Made by a program: the position numbers and the translations under genes
NCBI RefSeq assembly: GCF_004340875.1
Contig: NZ_SLXQ01000002.1
Span: 310,001 to 374,000, forward strand
Direction of reading: 5' to 3'
Source: Tamaricihabitans halophyticus
GTDB taxonomy: Bacteria; Actinomycetota; Actinomycetes; Mycobacteriales; Pseudonocardiaceae
DNA: 64,000 nucleotides
The notes under the pieces: model-generated
What the model was told of the DNA's origin: nothing
What the model saw: the letters and a program-made list of their open reading frames with translations, nothing else
Databases searched by the model: none
Shown: positions 25,665-36,041 of the stretch, one piece after another
Position numbering within the stretch: the first letter of the stretch is position 1
Layout of the letters: each line of letters opens with the position of its first letter

Positions 25665-26578
25665 GCCGAGTCTGCTCCGGTACGGGCAGGCGCGCCGGTG
25701 TTGTCCCGCCGGCGCGCCAGCCGCAGCCAGCGCCAGAGCAGGCCGCGACGCGGCGCGAGCAGGCGTAGCAACAGGAAGCAGCCGACGGTGGTGAGTCCGA
25801 TCATGCCGGCGATCGAGCTGTCGTAGGCGACGGCGGCGCGCTGCCCGACAAAGGAGCTCACCCAGCCGATCGCGACGGACACCAGCAGCATCGTGTCCAG
25901 CCGGTTCGCCACCAGTTGCGCCGCGGCGGCAGGGACCACGAAGAACGTCACGACCAGGATCGCCCCAACGCTGTCGAAGACGATGACCGCGACGATCGCG
26001 CTCACCATCAGCAGTAGCCGCTGGATCAGCCGACCGCGTAGCCCAGCGATATCCGCGAACTCCGGGTCGAAGGCCAGCGTCTGTAGCCCGCGCCAGCTGA
26101 GCAGCACGAACCCCAGCGCGAGTAGTACGGCAAGCAGGGTCATCAGCAGCGGGCGGGGAAACTCCACCGCGCCAAGCGACATCGTGCGAAACGGCGCGAA
26201 GGTGATCTCGCCGTAGATCGTGGAGTCCAGATCCAGGTGCGCGCCGGAGGCAAAGCCGCTGACGCCGAGCACACCGAGGGAGAACAGCGCGGGGAAGGTC
26301 AGCGCGATCGCGGCGTCGGTGCCGAGCAGTCGGGTACGCCGCAGCGCGTCGATGGCCAGTACACAGAGCAGCCCGAAGGCCGCGGCGCCAAGGGTGGCGA
26401 GCAGACTGGATCTGCTGCCGGTGAGCAGGTACATCGCCACCACACCGGGCAGTACCGCGTGCCCGATCGCATCCGAGGTGAGCGATTGCCTGCGCAACAC
26501 CAGAAATGGGCCGAGTAGCCCGCAGGCGGTGGCCAGGGTTCCGGCCGTCAGGAGGATGATCGCGTCGTCGGTGTTCAT
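25634..26578 (-). CDS. Metal ABC transporter permease (second)
   Basis: A 314-aa ABC-3 family permease (ZnuB/MntB type) with about eight hydrophobic helices, starting MNTDDAIILLTAGTLATACG. Conserved text SLTSDAIGHAVLPGVVAMYL is typical. It overlaps the first permease gene by 4 nt (ATGA), the last gene of the operon. Paired non-identical permeases suggest a heterodimeric channel. The frame extends far upstream but the extension runs in the wrong frame through the neighbour. An Arg/Pro-rich 35-residue tail follows the last helix. Confidence 0.92.
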   Translation of the reverse strand: MNTDDAIILLTAGTLATACGLLGPFLVLRRQSLTSDAIGHAVLPGVVAMYLLTGSRSSLLATLGAAAFGLLCVLAIDALRRTRLLGTDAAIALTFPALFSLGVLGVSGFASGAHLDLDSTIYGEITFAPFRTMSLGAVEFPRPLLMTLLAVLLALGFVLLSWRGLQTLAFDPEFADIAGLRGRLIQRLLLMVSAIVAVIVFDSVGAILVVTFFVVPAAAAQLVANRLDTMLLVSVAIGWVSSFVGQRAAVAYDSSIAGMIGLTTVGCFLLLRLLAPRRGLLWRWLRLARRRDNTGAPARTGADSAQPKNTSASA

Positions 26579-27486
26579 CGCGACACCTGCTCGGATTCCA
26601 GGCGTGCCGAGCGGGCGGCGTGCCGCCGCCACGCCCTGCTCAACACTCCTCGGCGCGGCGCGAACAGCAGCGCCGCCGCGGCGAACGCGGTGGCGAGCAA
26701 GACAATAACCGGTCCGGTGGGTAGTCCGGCCCTTCCCGCGAGTAGTGCGCCGGACACCCCGGCGAGCGCGCCGATGGCCCCGGAAACCGGTACCAGCGTG
26801 CCAAGTCGATTGGTCAGCGCGCGGGCGGCGACACAGGGCGCGACGAGGAGGGCGACCATCAGGATCGCGCCTACGGTGCGTACTCCGAGCACCACGGCGA
26901 TAACCAGCAGCGCGGTGCTCGCCGCGTCGATGGTCCAGGTAGGCACCCCGGCGACCGCGCTGAACTGCGGGTCGAAACTCGCTGAGCGCAGCAGCCGGAA
27001 GAACACCACGATGGCCAGTAGCGCCAGGCCACCGAGGATCAGTGTGAACCACACATCGCGAACGACCATCCCCGCCGCCTGCCCGAACAGGTAGGCGTCC
27101 AAACCGGACTGTTGGCCACTGCCGCCCTGTGCGATATGCGTGAGCAACACGATGCCCAAGGCGAAGGAGGCGGACAAGGTGATGCCGATCGCGGCATCCG
27201 GCGCGGTTCGGCCGGCTCGTTCCAGACCGATCATCAGCGCCGCGGCGCCGAGTGCGCAGATCGCGGCACCGACCAGCAACACCGCGGGGTCTTTCACGCC
27301 AACGAAGAGGAAGGCAAGGGCTACTCCCGGCAGCGTGCCGTGGCTCATCGCGTCGCCGAACATCGCGCGTCCGCGAAGTACGGCGAAGGGCGCCAGGCTG
27401 CCCGCGATGAACCCGAGGACCGCGCTCCCGGTCGCGACCACGGCCTCCGGATAGGGCAGCGGTAAGAGATCGAGTAACGCGTTCAC
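26575..27486 (-). CDS. Metal ABC transporter permease (first)
   Basis: A 303-aa ABC-3 family permease with about eight helices and the family motif MFGDAMSHGTLPGVALAFLF. It partners with the second permease and the ATPase for Zn/Mn uptake. It overlaps the ATPase gene by 4 nt and the next permease by 4 nt, so translation is coupled throughout. Confidence 0.92.
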   Translation of the reverse strand: MNALLDLLPLPYPEAVVATGSAVLGFIAGSLAPFAVLRGRAMFGDAMSHGTLPGVALAFLFVGVKDPAVLLVGAAICALGAAALMIGLERAGRTAPDAAIGITLSASFALGIVLLTHIAQGGSGQQSGLDAYLFGQAAGMVVRDVWFTLILGGLALLAIVVFFRLLRSASFDPQFSAVAGVPTWTIDAASTALLVIAVVLGVRTVGAILMVALLVAPCVAARALTNRLGTLVPVSGAIGALAGVSGALLAGRAGLPTGPVIVLLATAFAAAALLFAPRRGVLSRAWRRHAARSARLESEQVSR

Positions 27487-28238
27487 CGCGCTGCCCGTGC
27501 GGGTTCGGTATGGCGTGGCGCCAGGCCGTACGCCCGTGCCAGGGCCTCCGTGGTGAGCACATCGGATACCTCACCGGCGGCAAGCACCGTGCCGGCGAGC
27601 AGCACCGCGTGGTCGAATCGCTCGGCTACCGTACGCAGGTCGTGGTGCACCGCGAGCACGGTCGCGCCGTCGGCGCATAGCTCGGCGAGCAGGTCGACCA
27701 GCGCCTCCTCGGTCCGGGTGTCTACCGCGGTGAAGGGTTCGTCGAGGACAAGCAGATCGGCCCGCTGGGCCAGGGCGCGGGCGAGGAACACTCGCTGTCG
27801 CTGACCACCGGAAAGCTCATCGAGTGGTTCATCGAGTAGCGCGCCGATTCCGGTGCGTTCCACGGCTTCGGCGACGGCCGCGTCATCGTCCGCGCCAAGC
27901 CGGCGAAACCAGCCACGATGCGGGTAGCGGCCCATCTCCACCACCTGGATCGCGGTGATCGGGAAGTCCTTGGTGACGAGGTCCTGCTGTGGCACGTAGG
28001 CGACCCTGCGGCGATTCGCCCGCAAGGTCGTGCCGAGGATGCGGACGTCGCCGTTGGTCAGCGGGACCAACCCGAGTGTCGCCTTGAGTGCCGTCGACTT
28101 GCCCGCGCCATTCGGGCCCACGATCGCGGCGAGTACGCCGGTCGGTATGTCGAAGGAGACCTCACGCAGCACGGGACGGCCGCCGTAGCTAACCTCCACA
28201 TTGGACAGTTGAAGGGCAAGTTGGTGCTGTTCACTCAT
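27483..28238 (-). CDS. Metal ABC transporter ATP-binding protein
   Basis: A 251-aa ABC ATPase: Walker A GPNGAGKST, Q-loop AYVPQQD, signature LSGGQRQR, Walker B LLVLDEPF, switch His in AVHHD. Belongs to the ZnuC/MntA group. It overlaps the binding-protein gene by 4 nt. Confidence 0.94.
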   Translation of the reverse strand: MSEQHQLALQLSNVEVSYGGRPVLREVSFDIPTGVLAAIVGPNGAGKSTALKATLGLVPLTNGDVRILGTTLRANRRRVAYVPQQDLVTKDFPITAIQVVEMGRYPHRGWFRRLGADDDAAVAEAVERTGIGALLDEPLDELSGGQRQRVFLARALAQRADLLVLDEPFTAVDTRTEEALVDLLAELCADGATVLAVHHDLRTVAERFDHAVLLAGTVLAAGEVSDVLTTEALARAYGLAPRHTEPARAAR

Positions 28239-29245
28239 GACAATCCCGCCACCAGTCTGTCCACATTGGCCCGTAGCATTCCTGGGTAGCTTCCTTCGGG
28301 GGTGCCGGCCGCTCCGGCGGCGTCGGAGTACAGCTCGCCGCCAAGTCGCAACGGGTGATCTCGAGAGCGGGCGGCGGCGAGTACCGCCTGCAAGGTCTGC
28401 TCGGAAACGCTGGACTCGACGAACACGGCGGGAACCTGCCTGCGCGCCACCAGGTTCGCCACGCGTTCCACATCCGCGGTGGTCGCCTCGTCACTGGTGG
28501 AGATGCCCTGGATGCCCACTACGTCCATGTCGTATGCGCGACCGAAGTAGCGGAAGGCGTCATGCGAGGTGACCAACACCCGACGAGACTCCGGGATCGT
28601 CGCGATCCGGGCACGGATCTCGGTGTCCAGTTGGTCCAGTTCGGCTCGATAGCTCGCCGCGCGCTGCCGGTAGTACGCGGCGTTGGCCGGATCCTGGGCA
28701 CTGAGCGAATCCCGCACTCCGTTCACCACGAACCGCCAGAGTTGGACGTCGAACCACACATGCGGATCGAACTCCTCGGCTGCCGGTGCGTCATCGGCCG
28801 GCTCGAGCAGCCGCTCGGTGGGGATCCGTTCCCCGGCGAGCAGCACCGGTCGACGTTCGGCGACATCGTCGAGTACCGGCTGTAGATTGCCTTCCAGGTA
28901 CAGGCCAACCGCGACGACGAGATCGGCGCCGCGCAGCCGGGCCACGTCCGAGGCCGTCGCGTTGTACAGATGAGGATCCACGCCTGGGCCCATCAGCCCG
29001 CTCACCGCTACCCGGTCACCGCCGACCTCGCGGACCGTGTCGGTGAGGAAATTGGTCGTGCTGACCACACGCAGCTGGCCGGGCCGGGCGCTGGATTCGC
29101 CATGCGGCCAGACCGCGAAGGTGATCGAACCGCTCAGCAGCATGCCGGCAACCAGGATGACACCGGTGATCAGCCGCCTGCGGCGGGTCCGCTGAATCGC
29201 GCGGGGTTGAATCGCACGGGGTTGGGTGGCACGGGGCTGGCGCAC
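28235..29245 (-). CDS. Metal ABC transporter substrate-binding protein (cluster A-I)
   Basis: A 336-aa exported binding protein with an N-terminal anchor (LITGVILVAGMLLSGSITFAV); no lipobox Cys is seen. Metal ligands by alignment: His in GVDPHLYNAT, His in EFDPHVWFDV, His in VTSHDAFRYFG and Asp in GGELYSDAAG. His at the third site is typical of Zn binders (Mn binders have Glu). Before the anchor the sequence has pentad repeats (RATQP, RAIQP, RAIQ) encoded by 15-bp DNA repeats. It starts 1 nt after the regulator gene and delivers metal to the two permeases. Confidence 0.9.
   Translation of the reverse strand: MRQPRATQPRAIQPRAIQRTRRRRLITGVILVAGMLLSGSITFAVWPHGESSARPGQLRVVSTTNFLTDTVREVGGDRVAVSGLMGPGVDPHLYNATASDVARLRGADLVVAVGLYLEGNLQPVLDDVAERRPVLLAGERIPTERLLEPADDAPAAEEFDPHVWFDVQLWRFVVNGVRDSLSAQDPANAAYYRQRAASYRAELDQLDTEIRARIATIPESRRVLVTSHDAFRYFGRAYDMDVVGIQGISTSDEATTADVERVANLVARRQVPAVFVESSVSEQTLQAVLAAARSRDHPLRLGGELYSDAAGAAGTPEGSYPGMLRANVDRLVAGLS
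29194..29238. repeat. Three tandem 15-bp repeats at the 5' end of the binding-protein gene
   Basis: Plus-strand units GAATCGCGCGGGGTT (29194), GAATCGCACGGGGTT (29209) and GGGTGGCACGGGGCT (29224). They code for the PRAIQ/PRATQ pentads on the minus strand. Confidence 0.8.
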
Positions 29246-29246
29246 G

Positions 29247-29933
29247 TCAGTCCACCTCGACGAAGATCGCGTCCGTGAGTACGTGCCCGAAACCGTGCGT
29301 GGCTTCGTTCGGGGGTTCGCCGACGCGCACCATCAGCGGTCCGCCAAAGGGTTTGCGCTCGAGCAACGTGATCTGGTCACCGAGGCTGATCTGTTCGGCG
29401 GCGAGATAGCGAAGCAGTTCGGGGTCGAGGTCGACCACCCGCACGATGCGCCCACTCGCTGGCGGGTCCAGCTGGGAAAGGCGGTGCGCGTCCGGGATGG
29501 CGATGGTGCCGTCCGCGGTGGGGATCGGATCCCCGTGTGGATCGACCAGTGGGTGGCCGAGTTTCGCCGCGATCCGGTCAAGCAGGGTGTTCGAGACGGT
29601 GTGTTCCAGTTGCTCGGCCTCGTCGTGCACTTCATCCCACGCGTAGTCGAGGTGCGTGACCAGGTATAGCTCGATCAGCCGGTGCCGGCGGAGCACTTCG
29701 AGGGCGATCCGCCTGCCGGCTTCGGTGAGCGTGATGTCGCCGTACCGAGCGTGCTCCACGAGTCCCAGGTCGGCCAGTTTGCGCACCATGCCGGATGCCG
29801 AGGAAAGCGAGACGCCGAGGCGTCCGGCAAGCGCGCTTGTGGTGACCGTGTCCGCGCCGCGTTCGCGCAGCGCGTAGATCACCTTCAGGTAATCTTCGAC
29901 GGAGCTCGATCTCCACTTCGGCATGCCGAACAT
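29247..29933 (-). CDS. DtxR/MntR-family metal-dependent repressor
   Basis: A 228-aa iron/manganese-type repressor. Winged HTH SALAGRLGVSLSSASGMVRKL (about 35-60); dimer/metal domain RHRLIELYLVTHLDYAWDEV with HDEAEQLEH; C-terminal FeoA/SH3-like domain (about 150-225). It is the first gene of the metal-uptake operon. An ATG at 29951 is possible but lies inside a palindromic operator and -10 element, so I prefer ATG 29933, placed 6 nt after TACCAT (a leaderless start). Confidence 0.9.
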   Translation of the reverse strand: MFGMPKWRSSSVEDYLKVIYALRERGADTVTTSALAGRLGVSLSSASGMVRKLADLGLVEHARYGDITLTEAGRRIALEVLRRHRLIELYLVTHLDYAWDEVHDEAEQLEHTVSNTLLDRIAAKLGHPLVDPHGDPIPTADGTIAIPDAHRLSQLDPPASGRIVRVVDLDPELLRYLAAEQISLGDQITLLERKPFGGPLMVRVGEPPNEATHGFGHVLTDAIFVEVD

Positions 29934-29936
29934 TTG

Positions 29937-31489
<1,553 letters not shown>

Positions 31490-31506
31490 GCTGAGCGTGG
31501 CTCAGC
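31490..31506. terminator. Short bidirectional hairpin between aroG and kinase genes
   Basis: GCTGAGC (31490-31496) - GTG - GCTCAGC (31500-31506). It includes the TGA of the minus-strand kinase and starts at the base after the aroG TGA. No T run on either side. Confidence 0.45.
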
Positions 31507-33292
31507 GCGGGCGGGAGATCGGTTCGCCCTTGCCCCAGTCGGTGTACTCGATGGTGGTGGCATTGGCGTATTCCTGGCCGTCGCCGAGGCTGTACTTCTC
31601 CCGTTCCGCAAGGCTTATCGGGAGATAGTCCTTGTTCAGCGTGAGGGTGAACTCCGTACCAAGGTCAAAGTACTGCACTTCCGGATTGCTCTTGGACTCG
31701 TCCGCGGGTATCTCGCCGCGGTAGATGATCGAGTCCGCGTTCTGCCGCGCGGTGTTCAGCGTCGCGTCGGCGAGTAGCTCGCGTACTCGCTCGATACCAG
31801 CGGCGTTCCGCACTTCGACCAGGGCGGCGGCGTCGAGCTGATCATCCGCCCAGCCCGCTCGCTCCTCGGCGGGCGTGTCCAGTTGTCCAGTCGGGAAATC
31901 GCGCCAGCCGTTTCCAGCGTCCATATAGGTCATATCTGGAAATACGAAACCGTTGCGGCGTGGCGTATCTGGATCATCCGGGCCGCGTTCGGTATTGTAG
32001 TAGTCCACGATCTCCGCGGTACTACCCGTGTCCCCGTAGCTGATCCGACCGTTTCCGGTGTACACGTTCGCGCAGCAAGCCTCGTAATCGTAGGTGAACG
32101 AGGCGGTTGTGGCTTCGCTGACCTGATCCACGATCACGTCGTCCACATCGTCCGGTCGTTGGGGCGGTGTTTCCGGAAGCTCGGATTCGGCGCGAGGTGG
32201 TAGCTCGTCACTGGAGCCAGGGCCGACGATCACGACCGCGCCAACGATGGCTCCGGCGGTGACCACCGCGCCCGCGCCGACCAACACGGAGGTGGGCAGT
32301 TTGGCCAGCGGGCCAAGCGCGGCCGGCGGGGCTGGCGGCGTACTCACCGGTGGTGCTGGTGGCTCTGGCGCGGGCGGCCCTGCCGCTTCCGGCGTCCCCG
32401 GTGCCAGTGCGCCAGGGGCATGCGCCAAGGGGAACAGTCCGGCCAGCAGCGCGGTGAGGGCCACCAGGCGTTTGCGGCCGCGTGCTTCCCAGCCTTCGCC
32501 GTAGCCGGCGCTCGCCGCGAGTTCCAGGTCGCCGAGAAACGCGGCTGCCGAGGGGTGCCGCAGTGCCGGATCCTTGGCCAGCCCATCGGCCACCAGTTCG
32601 CGCAGCGATTCGGGTACCTCGGCGAGTGGGATCGGCGCGTCCCGGTGGGCCGCGGCGAGTGCGCTCAGCTCCTGCTGCGGAAACGGCCGGTGCCCGGTGA
32701 GGCATTCGAAGAACACCGCGGTCGCCGAGTAGACATCGCCGGAAGGGCTGGCCGGCGCGCCCGCCCACTGTTCCGGGGCGAGGTAGGCGGGGCTGCCTTC
32801 GGCCGCCACCACGGCGCCGGTGGACACCGCGATCCCGAAGTCGGCGAGTTTGCTGCTGCCATCCGCGCACACCAACACGTTCGGCGGTTTGTAGTCGCGG
32901 TGCACCGCCCCGGCCGCGTGTGCCGCGGTCAACCCGAGCAGCGAGCCCTTGAGTAGCAGCAGAGCGGCTTCGGGTGGCATCGCCCCGTGCGAGTTCAGCA
33001 ACTCGCGCAAGGAAACACCGTCGACCAGCTCCATCACGATCGCCGCGCCGGCCGAGCCTTCCACGTATTCGTAGAACCGGACGATATGCGCCTCGGTGAG
33101 CCCGGCGAGCAGTCGCGCCTCGCCCCGGAACCGATCCCGGAACGCCTGATTGGCCAGCAGCTGCGGGGACACGTACTTGATCGCGACCGCCGTGCCACTC
33201 GCGTCATGCACGGCATGCACCACCCGGCCGGAGGCGCCCGCGCCAAGTTCTCGAACTTCGGTGTAGCCGCCCAGTCGCCAGTTCTCGGCCAT
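31502..33292 (-). CDS. Receptor-like Ser/Thr protein kinase with extracytoplasmic lipoprotein-like domain
   Basis: A 596-aa kinase. Kinase domain about 8-265: Gly loop LGAGASGRV, K39 (VAIKYV), HRDYKPPN where most family members have HRDVKPEN or HRDLKPxN, DFGIAV, and APEQW. One hydrophobic segment about 275-300, a Pro-rich linker (APEPPAPPVSTPPAPPA) and a second one (SVLVGAGAVVTAGAIVGAVV) precede an outer domain of about 230 residues. That domain has a Cys pair (YEACCANVY) and Tyr/Asn-rich beta text, somewhat like LppX/LprG or LolA folds, which bind lipids. ATG 33292 was chosen because homology starts there. It diverges from the hydantoinase genes. The signal sensed is unknown. Confidence 0.87.
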   Translation of the reverse strand: MAENWRLGGYTEVRELGAGASGRVVHAVHDASGTAVAIKYVSPQLLANQAFRDRFRGEARLLAGLTEAHIVRFYEYVEGSAGAAIVMELVDGVSLRELLNSHGAMPPEAALLLLKGSLLGLTAAHAAGAVHRDYKPPNVLVCADGSSKLADFGIAVSTGAVVAAEGSPAYLAPEQWAGAPASPSGDVYSATAVFFECLTGHRPFPQQELSALAAAHRDAPIPLAEVPESLRELVADGLAKDPALRHPSAAAFLGDLELAASAGYGEGWEARGRKRLVALTALLAGLFPLAHAPGALAPGTPEAAGPPAPEPPAPPVSTPPAPPAALGPLAKLPTSVLVGAGAVVTAGAIVGAVVIVGPGSSDELPPRAESELPETPPQRPDDVDDVIVDQVSEATTASFTYDYEACCANVYTGNGRISYGDTGSTAEIVDYYNTERGPDDPDTPRRNGFVFPDMTYMDAGNGWRDFPTGQLDTPAEERAGWADDQLDAAALVEVRNAAGIERVRELLADATLNTARQNADSIIYRGEIPADESKSNPEVQYFDLGTEFTLTLNKDYLPISLAEREKYSLGDGQEYANATTIEYTDWGKGEPISRPR

Positions 33293-33348
33293 TTGCCCGG
33301 TGTCGCCCCTCGCCGTGTGCTTGCCTGACGACGGTATCGACATCATCC

Positions 33349-33373
33349 GTGACACTCAATGATTAAGTGTCAC
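33349..33373. promoter_or_regulatory. 8-bp perfect inverted repeat, operator-like
   Basis: GTGACACT (33349-33356) - 9 nt - AGTGTCAC (33366-33373), in the 308-bp gap 33293-33600 between the kinase and the hydantoinase operon. The rest of this gap holds a second palindromic motif (33422-33445) and no gene I can support. Confidence 0.55.
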
Positions 33374-33421
33374 CTTACTGGTCTCGGGATTGGGGTACAG
33401 CGGGACCATGCGCGCGCATCG

Positions 33422-33445
33422 CCGCAAGATTCCTCAGGAATGCGG
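33422..33445. repeat. CCGCAAGATT element, copy 1
   Basis: CCGCAAGATTCCTCAGGAAT followed by GCGG; the ends (CCGCA/TGCGG) and inner TTCCT/AGGAA are inverted repeats. A close copy lies at 45813-45834. Confidence 0.55.
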
Positions 33446-33600
33446 CCCGCTGGCGCGAAACGGATTCACGATTTTCTGGCCGTCGCATGCCGCGCCCCAC
33501 CTGTTGAACTGACCGGCTTGGCCGTCGCACGCTATGGCCCAGTAGTCTCCCAATTCCGCTGAAATTCCCGGCCGTGTCACTGGGATGGGAAAGGAGCCAC

Positions 33601-34950
33601 ATGGACCATCGGTGGCCGGCAGGCAGTCGCATCGGTGTCGGGATGCATCGCGACAGCGTCACCGCCGCCCTGGTCGCCGAAGGCAGCCAGCTTGGCAGGA
33701 ACGACCTCCCGCTGGACTCCACGTGGCAGGAGCTGGAGGGTCGGCTGGCCATCCAGCTGCGGCAGCTCGGCAGTCGGGCCCGGACTCCAGTGGAATCCGT
33801 CGCCTGGGAGCTTTCCGACCTGCTCACCCCACTCGCCGAAGCGTCCCCGGTGGCCGCGTTGCGCATGCTGCCCCGCGCGCCGGTATCCGACGCGCTCGCC
33901 GGACAACCCTCGCCGCTGTTGCACACCCTCGTCGGGCACCGCGCGAACGTGCGTGGCGGACACGATCTGTTCGGATTCGAACTCGCCCCGCCGGACGTGA
34001 CCGGCGCGGTCGCGGTCGCCCGAGCCGCCGCCGAGGCCGGCTATCCGGCACTGGCCATCACCGCCTCTGGCGCGATGGGTTGCCCCGAGCATGAGCAACT
34101 CGCCGCCGAAGCGATCCTGGATGCCGTACCCGGACTGCGGCTGTGCCTTTCGCACGAGGTTGGCGGGCTCGGTGTGCTGCAAAGGGAAGCCGCCGCCGTG
34201 CTCACGCTCGCACTGCAACCGCGCATCGGCGAGCTGATCGGCGCGTGCGAACGGGCTACGGCGAGCGGTGCGCCCGCGGCCACCGCATGGTTCGTCGCCG
34301 GTGACGGCGGGCGGCTGTCCGCCGAACGGCTGCGTACCTTCCCGGCGAGCGCGCTGGGTTCCGGCGGGGCAGCTGCGCTGCTTGGCGCCGCCGTGCTTGC
34401 CGAGCAACCCGATGCGAGCGTGGTACTCGCCGATGGCGACAGCTACGGCTTGGGCTACGTCCGTTCCGGATTGCCCTACGCCAGCTCCGATGTGATGGAG
34501 GTGGACCGGATGCGGCTGGCGATCCCGCAGGCGGTGATATCGCCGGTCGCGGTACCGGATGTTGGCCAGGCCGGGGTGCTCGCCGATGGTACCGGCCCGG
34601 CGCTCGTCGTCGGGTTGCGCTCCGACGATATTGCCGCGGCGCGGTCGTTCAGCGAGCGATCAACCAGCGAAACCCGGTTGGTGTGCGATGCCGATGTGGT
34701 CGCGGTGGGCAGCGCGGTCACCGAGCCGAGCGCCTGGCTCGATCTGGTGGTGACCGCGGATAACCCCGAGGAGCTGGAGCGAGTGCGCGGCACACTGGCG
34801 GACCGGGCGTGCACCCTGCTCGCCTCGAGTGGCGCGCGGCCGGGAACCGAGCGCATCGTGAGTAGCACGGTTTCTCCACTCTCCTTTCTGCGTAGCGGCT
34901 CCTATCGGGTGGTGCTGCGTGCCAGCGGCAGCATCGGAGGTGCACCGTGA
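33601..34950 (+). CDS. Divergent HyuA-like (hydantoinase/oxoprolinase N-terminal) protein
   Basis: A 449-aa protein related to N-methylhydantoinase A but strongly diverged. Segments align with HyuA (GHRANVRGGHDLFGFEL; RLSAERLRTFPASALGSGGAA; VVLADGDSYGLGYVRSGLP), yet the ASKHA phosphate motifs DIGGTFTD and DMGGTSFD are missing. ATP hydrolysis is therefore doubtful. ATG 33601 has AAAGGAG 5 nt upstream. It is the first gene of a three-gene operon with the DUF917 and PucR genes (4-nt overlaps). It may form a heteromer with the DUF917 protein; that is inference. Confidence 0.75.
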   Translation: MDHRWPAGSRIGVGMHRDSVTAALVAEGSQLGRNDLPLDSTWQELEGRLAIQLRQLGSRARTPVESVAWELSDLLTPLAEASPVAALRMLPRAPVSDALAGQPSPLLHTLVGHRANVRGGHDLFGFELAPPDVTGAVAVARAAAEAGYPALAITASGAMGCPEHEQLAAEAILDAVPGLRLCLSHEVGGLGVLQREAAAVLTLALQPRIGELIGACERATASGAPAATAWFVAGDGGRLSAERLRTFPASALGSGGAAALLGAAVLAEQPDASVVLADGDSYGLGYVRSGLPYASSDVMEVDRMRLAIPQAVISPVAVPDVGQAGVLADGTGPALVVGLRSDDIAAARSFSERSTSETRLVCDADVVAVGSAVTEPSAWLDLVVTADNPEELERVRGTLADRACTLLASSGARPGTERIVSSTVSPLSFLRSGSYRVVLRASGSIGGAP

Positions 34951-36041
34951 GTCGGGTAACCCAGCTGACCGCGGCGGACGCGGATGCGATGCTGCTCGGC
35001 GCCGAGTTCTTCGGTGCCTCCATCGCCGGCCATCACCTCGAGCACTTTCGTTCCTGGCTACGTGAGGTACTGCTGCGGCGCGGGCCGGTTCCCGTTGTGC
35101 CGCCGGCCGAACTGCCAGCGGAAACGCAGTGCGCCGCGATTGGCGTTGCCGGCTCGATGATCGCGGTTGTGGAACTGCCACCTTCCGGTGACGAACCGCA
35201 GGGTGTGGCTGCCGCGTTGGAAAACCAGCTCGACCGCAAACTCGGCGCGGTGATGGCGATGAACGCCGCGACAATCAACGCGCTGTTACCAGTGATCGCC
35301 GCGGCCGAACTTGATCTGCCCATTGTGGACTGTGATGGGATGGGTCGAATCCTTCCACTGATCAGTCAAACGAGCTACACGGTTGCCGGTCTGCCGCTGA
35401 CCCCGATGACGGCGACGAGCGCGGTGCGAGACCAGATGAGTGTCGTCGCCGAGGCGCAGCGCGCCGAGCTGCTGGTGCGCGCCATGCTGAACACCGCGGG
35501 TGGCTGGCTGCTCTGCGGCCTGTACCCAACAACGGCGCGGCAGCTGGTCACCGGGGCGATCGAGGGTTCGATCAGCAGGGTGGTACGCGTCGGTCGGGTG
35601 CTTGCCGCCGCGCGGGATCGGGACCATATTCTGCGCGGCCTCGGATCCGAGGTGGGCGCGACCTGGCTGGGCGGTGGTCAGGTCGTCGAGGTGGGGCCGT
35701 CCGGCAAGCGTGGCGCGGAACCCAACCAGCCGGCGAACCCGACCACCGTGGTGGTGCGGGAGCGCGGCAGCTCCGGCAGGGTGATCCGGATTGAGGCGCA
35801 GAACGAACTGCTGCTGGCCGTTGTGGACGGTGTACTGGTGACCGCCGTGCCCGATCTGATCTGCCTGCTCGACCGCAATGGACTGCGCATCCAAGGTCTG
35901 GAGCGGACCAACGTCGGCGACGAGGTCGACGTGCTGATGGTGCCGGCCGCGCCGGTTTGGCACACCCCGGCCGGGCTCGCGCTCGCCGGCCCGCAGGCTT
36001 TCGGTCTGCCCGTCCGACACCCGAAGGAGCCCGTCGAATGA
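34947..36041 (+). CDS. DUF917-family protein (S-methyl thiohydantoin desulfurase-like)
   Basis: A 364-aa DUF917 protein (SRVTQLTAADADAMLLGAEFFG). Conserved text PIVDCDGMGRILPLISQTSYTVAG matches the family region VDADGMGRAFPE. These proteins often lie next to, or fused with, hydantoinase/oxoprolinase subunits. The catalysed reaction here is unknown. It overlaps HyuA-like upstream (ATGA not seen; GTG 34947, GTGA) and PucR downstream (ATGA). A rare TTA codon lies at 35285. Confidence 0.82.
   Translation: MSRVTQLTAADADAMLLGAEFFGASIAGHHLEHFRSWLREVLLRRGPVPVVPPAELPAETQCAAIGVAGSMIAVVELPPSGDEPQGVAAALENQLDRKLGAVMAMNAATINALLPVIAAAELDLPIVDCDGMGRILPLISQTSYTVAGLPLTPMTATSAVRDQMSVVAEAQRAELLVRAMLNTAGGWLLCGLYPTTARQLVTGAIEGSISRVVRVGRVLAAARDRDHILRGLGSEVGATWLGGGQVVEVGPSGKRGAEPNQPANPTTVVVRERGSSGRVIRIEAQNELLLAVVDGVLVTAVPDLICLLDRNGLRIQGLERTNVGDEVDVLMVPAAPVWHTPAGLALAGPQAFGLPVRHPKEPVE

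Noticed and set aside
26579-27583. N-terminal extension of the second permease
   Set aside because: The extension reads the first permease gene in the wrong frame; ATG 26578 overlaps the upstream stop as usual in this operon.
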